DNA of 30,090 nt. It comes from a virus. Each line of letters begins with the position of its first letter. Position 1 is the stretch's first letter. Location: the IMG/VR virus record IMGVR_UViG_3300037808_000267, positions 1 to 30,090 of that record; one strand, written 5' to 3'. Below, one piece after another: positions 26,342 to 30,090 of this stretch. A model generated the notes under the pieces. The model did not search any database and had not been told where the DNA came from. It worked only from the letters and a program-made list of their open reading frames with translations. The position numbers and the translations under genes were made by a program.

Positions 26342-26379
26342 CAAAATAAAATAAAAAATAATATACTTAAAGTAGAGTA

Positions 26380-26387
26380 TATAAATA
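26380..26387 (+). promoter_or_regulatory. T4-type late promoter box
   Basis: A perfect TATAAATA, the T4 late promoter consensus read by RNA polymerase carrying gp55 and gp33 with the gp45 clamp. It lies in the largest gap of the window (26342-26441). A start 7-9 bases downstream would give a leader of about 45-48 bases before the ATG at 26442. It would drive the prohead/capsid module. Three other exact matches occur inside genes and are likely chance. Confidence 0.7.
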
Positions 26388-26394
26388 TAAGGTA

Positions 26395-26414
26395 AGGACA
26401 CCTCTGTTTGTCCT
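26395..26414 (+). other. Small hairpin in the leader of the prohead module
   Basis: AGGACA (26395-26400) pairs with TGTCCT (26409-26414), leaving an 8-base loop CCTCTGTT. It would lie at or near the 5' end of the transcript from the TATAAATA promoter, upstream of the ribosome site AAGGAA (26429-26434). No T-run follows, so it is not a standard terminator. It may protect the messenger or may be chance. Confidence 0.35.
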
Positions 26415-26441
26415 GAGCTAACAACAATAAGGAATACTATT

Positions 26442-27005
26442 ATGTCAGAACATTTAAAAGTTGAAGAGAGCTTTGTAAAGACTCTACTCGAAAACGCTGC
26501 GTGGGACGCAGCAAAGATCGAGCTTGTAGAGAAGAAAGCCGTAAAGGAAAAGAAGGTTAAGGAGCAGGATGACGAAGAAGAAGAGGTTCCCGCAGAGGAA
26601 GCTAAGAAGGTCAAGGAAGCTTCTAAGAAGGTTAAGGAGCAGGATGATGAGGAATATGATGATGAGATGAAGGAAAGCGTTGAGGTGCATACTTGTCCTC
26701 TATGCGAGTCCACTCTTGAGGAGGAGCTTAGTGATGAGCAAATCCGAGAGCATGTCGCTCAGATCCAAGCTGCTATGCAATCTATTGATGAGTTTAATGG
26801 CGATGATGAGGATGATGCCGTTGACTCACATGATGACCCAGAAGCTGATGCTGCTGCTTCGGAAGAAGATCCTGACGCTGAGGCAGATGCTAAAGCCGAT
26901 ATGGATATCAACGCATCCAAGAAGAGCAAAAAGAAGAAGAAGTCTAAAAAAGAGTCCGTTATGAAGAAGGTTAAGGAGCTTAAGAAGGCTTCCAAAGGTA
27001 AATGA
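26442..27005 (+). CDS. Highly charged prohead core-type protein with CPLC motif
   Basis: A 187-aa protein of mixed acidic blocks (for example residues 43-48 and 119-150) and lysine blocks (31-40, 160-187). Charge alternation and position at the start of the head module resemble T4 gp67-type prohead core proteins, which fill the prohead and are degraded by gp21. A K-K-V-K-E-Q-D-D-E-E block occurs twice, 25 residues apart, and K-K-V-K-E recurs near 57 and 175. A single C-P-L-C pair (85, 88) with H83 and H104 nearby could bind metal, which is unusual for a core protein. The start has AAGGAA 7 bases upstream. Assignment rests on composition and neighbours, not on detailed similarity. Confidence 0.5.
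   Translation: MSEHLKVEESFVKTLLENAAWDAAKIELVEKKAVKEKKVKEQDDEEEEVPAEEAKKVKEASKKVKEQDDEEYDDEMKESVEVHTCPLCESTLEEELSDEQIREHVAQIQAAMQSIDEFNGDDEDDAVDSHDDPEADAAASEEDPDAEADAKADMDINASKKSKKKKKSKKESVMKKVKELKKASKGK
26550..26647 (+). repeat. 23-bp direct repeat in the core protein gene
   Basis: A 23-base sequence beginning AAGAAGGTTAAGGAGCAGGA occurs at 26550-26572 and again, identical, at 26625-26647, exactly 75 bases (25 codons) apart. The first 16 bases recur at 26964-26979. This points to internal duplication of the charged segment. Confidence 0.8.
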
Positions 27006-27013
27006 GGTAAGAA

Positions 27014-27478
27014 ATGAGTGTCTCAGTTGGAGATTTTGCAGAAAATTTGTTAGCTCAGGGGACAATAGAGGCACCTAAAGAGGGTGCCCCGTCCTTAGAA
27101 GCCAATCCGTCTATATATTCTGCCGATGTGACTGCACAAGCTCCAGATATTTCTGATGTAGAGGTCCCTGCTAACTTTGTTCAAAGTATTGTAGAGGAAA
27201 AAACTCCTGAGATGCCCATAAGAGAAGAGAAGTCTTCACCCCCTTCTCCCCCTCAAGAGATTTCAGAGGTTGCAGAACTTAAGACTCTCATTCAAGAAAT
27301 TAAAGATTTATTGCTTGAAGTAAAAGGAACTCTTACCGAAGTAACCGCTGCTGGAAGCTTAGGAGTTAATTTGGCAGGACCTGATGCTACCAAGACGAAA
27401 GAGCAAGAGAATGCTGAAAAAATGGATGTTTTTTTAAATAAAATTCGTAAGAAGAAGAAGAAGGCTATTACACGATGA
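27014..27478 (+). CDS. Probable prohead core protein (acidic, Pro-rich, short coiled coil)
   Basis: A 154-aa protein not recognised by sequence. The first half is acidic and probably disordered, with a Pro/Ser-rich patch around residues 74-81 (S-S-P-P-S-P-P). Residues about 83-109 form a likely amphipathic coiled coil (V-A-E-L-K-T-L-I-Q-E-I-K-D-L-L-L-E-V-K). The C-terminus is a basic tail (I-R-K-K-K-K-K-A). Size, charge pattern and place between the first core-type gene and the protease fit a small prohead core protein, in the slot where T4 has gp67/gp68. It overlaps the next gene by four bases (ATGA). Confidence 0.45.
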   Translation: MSVSVGDFAENLLAQGTIEAPKEGAPSLEANPSIYSADVTAQAPDISDVEVPANFVQSIVEEKTPEMPIREEKSSPPSPPQEISEVAELKTLIQEIKDLLLEVKGTLTEVTAAGSLGVNLAGPDATKTKEQENAEKMDVFLNKIRKKKKKAITR

Positions 27479-27879
27479 CTTTGTTTGATATCTTAACAGA
27501 GCGGGGTAAGCCCAAAACTGACGCAGCTAAAGACAAAAAAGGGGCCGTAAAATCTAGAAAAGCTAGGGTAAGAGTTTACGCTACTATAGCTAAAGCACTA
27601 GAGCAGGGATATGCGGGACAGATTTTTAGTACTAAGGGGGCTGATAGGCTCTATGTTATTTCCAAATCAGGATGGGGAGAAAAAAGTAAGGGTAAGATTG
27701 CTAAGGGGTTTACTCCTGGTAGCGCAACCCCCTCCGCAGATTTTAAGAGTGTTAAAGCTCACTCTATGAGAACCGCTCTTAAGCACGGTACTACCTCTTC
27801 TAAGAGAATTAAAGATAAGTATGGCCCAGGTGCGAAAAATAAGATTAAGAATTCTAAGAAAGCCGTAGGGGGCAAATAA
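27475..27879 (+). CDS. Very basic small protein in prohead module
   Basis: A 134-aa, lysine-rich protein. The middle has a compact globular-looking stretch (Y-A-T-I-A-K-A-L-E-Q-G-Y-A-G-Q-I-F, then G-A-D-R-L-Y-V-I-S-K-S-G-W-G), with basic tails on both sides (N-terminal K-K-G-A-V-K-S-R-K-A-R and C-terminal K-N-K-I-K-N-S-K-K). Such a protein could balance acidic core proteins or touch DNA, but that is a guess. It occupies the place of T4 gp68, just before the protease, and is joined to both neighbours by overlaps (ATGA, TAATG), so joint expression with the core is likely. I do not recognise the family. Confidence 0.5.
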   Translation: MTLFDILTERGKPKTDAAKDKKGAVKSRKARVRVYATIAKALEQGYAGQIFSTKGADRLYVISKSGWGEKSKGKIAKGFTPGSATPSADFKSVKAHSMRTALKHGTTSSKRIKDKYGPGAKNKIKNSKKAVGGK

Positions 27880-28484
27880 TGTTTATAACTGATACCTTTA
27901 TTATTGAAGACATGCAAGTGTTAGAGGAGTCCAAAGCTAATGGAACCATGAAGATTGCAGGGGTATTCCAGAGGGCAGGAACCCCTAATCAAAATAAGAG
28001 AATTTATGAAAAGAAACTCTTAGTTAGAGAAATGACCCGATTAGACGAAGCTATTCAAGAGCGACGATTAATGGGAGAATTAGATCACCCTACACATGAT
28101 GCAGTAAAGCTAGGAAATGTTTCTCATTTAGTAACTAAATTACATATGAAGGGGGATGATATGCTTGGTGAAGCAGAGATCCTTAATACTCCTTGTGGGC
28201 AGGTAGCCCAAGCTTTAATTAAAGGTGGGGTAAAGTTAGGAATTTCTTCAAGGGGAATGGGTTCCCTTACGGAGAAAGGGGATTATTCAGTAGTTAATGA
28301 TGATTTTAAACTAGTAACCTTTGATTTAGTAGCTGATCCATCAACTAAAGGAGCGTTTCCTGGCTTGGTAAATGAGAGTAAAGACTCTAAGTTTATCGAA
28401 GATACGGTTAAAGCTACATATGATAAGGCTTTATCAGAGAAGATTTTTATTCAAAAGCTATTTAATCAACTACGCAAAAAATAA
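27879..28484 (+). CDS. 21: Prohead maturation protease, gp21-like
   Basis: A 201-aa protein with the T4 gp21 protease signature. The catalytic His lies in G-E-L-D-H-P (H70) and the Ser in G-I-S-S-R-G-M-G-S (S123 or S124). An N-terminal G-V-F-Q-R-A-G-T-P-N-Q-N-K-R-I-Y block and a later D-L-V-A-D-P-S block complete the herpesvirus-assemblin-like fold. The enzyme acts inside the prohead, digesting the core and trimming gp23 after (L/I)-x-E. Length is close to T4 gp21 (about 212 aa). It is preceded by core proteins and followed by gp22 and gp23, the T4 order. It starts through a TAATG overlap. Confidence 0.93.
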   Translation: MFITDTFIIEDMQVLEESKANGTMKIAGVFQRAGTPNQNKRIYEKKLLVREMTRLDEAIQERRLMGELDHPTHDAVKLGNVSHLVTKLHMKGDDMLGEAEILNTPCGQVAQALIKGGVKLGISSRGMGSLTEKGDYSVVNDDFKLVTFDLVADPSTKGAFPGLVNESKDSKFIEDTVKATYDKALSEKIFIQKLFNQLRKK

Positions 28485-28531
28485 AAATTTTTAATTAATT
28501 ATACATTACATCTGTAAATATTGTGATGGCT

Positions 28532-28536
28532 GGAGG
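28532..28536 (+). promoter_or_regulatory. Ribosome binding site deciding the gp22 start
   Basis: GGAGG lies 7 bases before the ATG at 28544. Earlier in-frame starts (GTG at 28523, ATG at 28526) have no such site and would place GGAGG inside the gene, so 28544 is preferred. Confidence 0.75.
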
Positions 28537-28543
28537 TTACGCT

Positions 28544-29182
28544 ATGAAATCAAAAATTGAACAAACATTACCAATCGCAGAATTGTTGCCTGAAGGTCTT
28601 TCAGAAGCAGCAGTTACTGAGATTGCTAACTTAGTGAATACCGTCATTTCGGAACAAGTAGACGAAAAAACTTCTGCTCTAGAAGCAAAAGTAAAAGGTT
28701 TTATTAGGTCCCGAGTTGATGAATTAAAGGACCAAGCTGTAAGAGAGCTTCAAGAGGAGAACGAAACGATGCGAAATGCATCGCTTTTTGAATCTGTGAA
28801 GACACTTATGGCTTTGGAATTGAAGAAGGGCGATGAAGATAATGTAATTTCTGACCTCGTTCAAGAGCAGAAAGAGTATGAGGCTGAAGTAGATATTTTA
28901 ACGGATGAATTAAGGAAATCCTTTGAGGAAACCGAAAAGATGAATACTTCAATCAATGCTCTTACTCAGAAAGTTGACAAGCTTGAAGAAGATAAGGCGA
29001 CACTCTTAGAGGCAGTCGATATATTAGAGGAATCTAAGGAAAAGCCATTTAAGTCTTCAGAAAAAGCAGTTATCATCAAAGAAGATGTTGACAAAAAGGA
29101 GGCAAGAACCCCTGTACCCCAGGAACTTAATGACCTCTTAACCCCCGAGGTTATGAAGTTCATGCCTCAATCTAATCTTTAG
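28544..29182 (+). CDS. 22: Prohead scaffolding core protein, gp22-like
   Basis: A 212-aa protein from the ATG chosen by the strong GGAGG site. It is almost entirely helical and charged, with long coiled-coil heptads (about residues 45-85 and 105-165, e.g. V-D-I-L-T-D-E-L and V-D-K-L-E-E-D-K). This and its place between gp21 and gp23 match T4 gp22, the main scaffold on which the capsid assembles. A possible gp21 cleavage site, P-I-A-E, ends at residue 13. The C-terminus ends with LTPEVMKFMPQSNL, a motif typical of gp22 tails in T4-like phages. T4 gp22 is about 269 aa. A 59-base AT-rich gap precedes it. Confidence 0.8.
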   Translation: MKSKIEQTLPIAELLPEGLSEAAVTEIANLVNTVISEQVDEKTSALEAKVKGFIRSRVDELKDQAVRELQEENETMRNASLFESVKTLMALELKKGDEDNVISDLVQEQKEYEAEVDILTDELRKSFEETEKMNTSINALTQKVDKLEEDKATLLEAVDILEESKEKPFKSSEKAVIIKEDVDKKEARTPVPQELNDLLTPEVMKFMPQSNL

Positions 29183-29196
29183 TAAGGAAAAACACT

Positions 29197-30090
29197 ATGT
29201 TACAAGAAAATTCAGAAATCTTAACTAAGTGGGGACCCGTGCTAGAGGGGATTAACAACGATTACACCAAGCGTGTAACGGCACAATTGCTTGAAAACCA
29301 AGCCAAGTCCATCATTGCGGAAAATCATGACCGCATGGACGAGGCTGGCAGTCCAACTACGGTTGGTAAGCTTGGAACTTTCCAGAAGTTTGCATTTCCC
29401 CTCGTTCGTCGCGTATTTCCACAACTCATTGCCAACAATATTGTTGGCGTACAGCCTATGGGTGGACCTGTTTCGCAGATCTTCTACCTAGGCAACGACC
29501 GTGTATTCAAAGGTTCTGCTGAAACTATTTACAGCAAGTACAACCTGACATACGCTGGCAAGACGGCAACGCCTAACTTTACTGGCGCAAACATTGATGG
29601 TACTGGAACTGTTTACATGTCCAGCATCCTTAATGATGCTACTGGTTCCGTATCAACCACGATGGGAGGCTTTATTGCTTCTTGGCCTGACAAGGATACG
29701 ATCCTTGGCTACAGCGTAAGTGCTGGTGAAGCTCTTTCGGGCGAAGAGATCCCTGAGATCAACATGCACATCGAGCAGCAACCAGTTGTTGCGCGTACTC
29801 GCAAGATGCGCTCACTCTGGACGCTTGAGGCTGCACAAGATCTTCGTGCTTATCACAACATTGATCTAGAAGGTGAACTTACAGACCTTCTTTCCAAGGA
29901 ACTTACCCTTGAGATCGACCGTGAATTGGTTGAAGACCTTCGCATGATCGCTTACGATCCTGATGGCCTAACTGGTTGGAACCGTAGTGCGCTTGATAAC
30001 GCGAACTCAAACGACTTCAAGCAGACTGGTACTCTTCATACTCCAGCATCTGGTACGGGCATTGAGGGCTTTACTCCCGGCTCTTATCTC
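29197..30090 (+). CDS. 23: Major capsid protein, gp23-like (3'-truncated by window)
   Basis: The first 298 codons of gp23, open to the right edge with no stop. Start is supported by AAGGA 8 bases upstream. Hallmarks are L-L-E-N-Q near residue 31, FAFPLVRRVFPQLIANNIVG followed by V-Q-P-M-G-G-P-V (about 66-89), and V-A-R-T-R-K-M-R-S-L-W-T-L-E-A-A-Q-D-L-R (about 199-218), then E-I-D-R-E-L. In T4, gp23 forms the hexamers of the head after removal of its N-terminus by gp21; here I-A-E (residues 40-42) is a candidate cleavage site. GC and codon choice are higher than in the tail genes, as expected for the most abundant protein. Confidence 0.95.
   Translation, partial: MLQENSEILTKWGPVLEGINNDYTKRVTAQLLENQAKSIIAENHDRMDEAGSPTTVGKLGTFQKFAFPLVRRVFPQLIANNIVGVQPMGGPVSQIFYLGNDRVFKGSAETIYSKYNLTYAGKTATPNFTGANIDGTGTVYMSSILNDATGSVSTTMGGFIASWPDKDTILGYSVSAGEALSGEEIPEINMHIEQQPVVARTRKMRSLWTLEAAQDLRAYHNIDLEGELTDLLSKELTLEIDRELVEDLRMIAYDPDGLTGWNRSALDNANSNDFKQTGTLHTPASGTGIEGFTPGSYL

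Noticed and set aside
26249-26713. 154-aa minus-strand frame rich in Ser and Phe
   Set aside because: It is the reverse reading of the Glu/Asp/Lys-rich core gene and crosses the late promoter gap; the low-complexity composition explains the open frame.
28484-28500. AAAAATTTTT and TTAATTAA palindromes after gp21 as a terminator
   Set aside because: No GC-rich stem; this is simple AT-rich spacer.
28513-28520. TGTAAATA before gp22 as a late promoter
   Set aside because: One mismatch at a conserved position and the predicted transcript start would lie almost on the ribosome site; too weak to list.
28523-28543. Upstream GTG/ATG start for gp22 (219 aa)
   Set aside because: The GGAGG site at 28532-28536 is ideally spaced for the ATG at 28544 and would lie inside the gene otherwise.
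29291-29491. 66-aa plus-strand frame within the capsid gene
   Set aside because: It is an out-of-frame shadow; the gp23 frame from 29197 is open to the window edge with strong family motifs.

Overview
The window is a continuous stretch of a T4-like (contractile-tailed, Straboviridae-like or 'far-T4') bacteriophage genome. It covers the baseplate and fibre module and the start of the head-assembly module. All convincing genes lie on the + strand. They are packed almost end to end, with many 1-, 4- or 8-base overlaps, and the DNA is AT-rich. I see no tRNA, integrase, insertion sequence, CRISPR array or host-type gene. The host cannot be read from the sequence. The layout and the divergence from T4 suggest an environmental, possibly aquatic, T4 relative, but that is an inference.

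Layout. (1) Positions 1-4802 hold the baseplate centre: the C-terminal part of a tube-junction protein of gp48/gp54 type, a gp53-like wedge protein, a very large hub-like protein (937 aa) and a gp5/VgrG-like spike with no visible lysozyme domain. (2) Positions 4811-7888 encode a 1025-aa virion protein ending in a concanavalin/LamG-like lectin fold. (3) Positions 7888-14449 hold the wedge series gp25, gp6 and gp7-like, joined by TAATG overlaps. The gp7-like protein carries a P2 gpI-like segment. (4) Positions 14439-16971 hold three tandem paralogues of decreasing size (386, 246, 209 aa). (5) Positions 16973-25991 hold three large adhesin-type proteins: a beta-helix protein with 22-residue rungs, a second protein sharing its N-terminal attachment motif, and a cysteine-rich protein with a collagen-like Gly-Pro-Thr stalk. 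A PAAR-like spike-tip protein follows (25991-26341). (6) A 100-base gap contains a perfect T4 late promoter box (TATAAATA) and a small leader hairpin. (7) Positions 26442-30090 hold the prohead module: three highly charged core-type proteins, the gp21-like protease, the gp22-like scaffold and the first 298 codons of the gp23-like major capsid protein, which runs off the right edge.

How the genes work together: the spike, hub, gp53, gp25, gp6 and gp7 proteins would build the baseplate. The paralogue triplet, lectin, beta-helix and collagen-like proteins probably decorate it or bind the host. The core proteins and gp22 would form the scaffold on which gp23 assembles, and gp21 would then digest the core and trim gp23. 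The least conventional parts are the fibre/adhesin block (14439-25991), the separation of the PAAR tip gene from the spike gene by about 21 kb, and the direct junction between the tail module and the prohead core genes with no portal gene between them.
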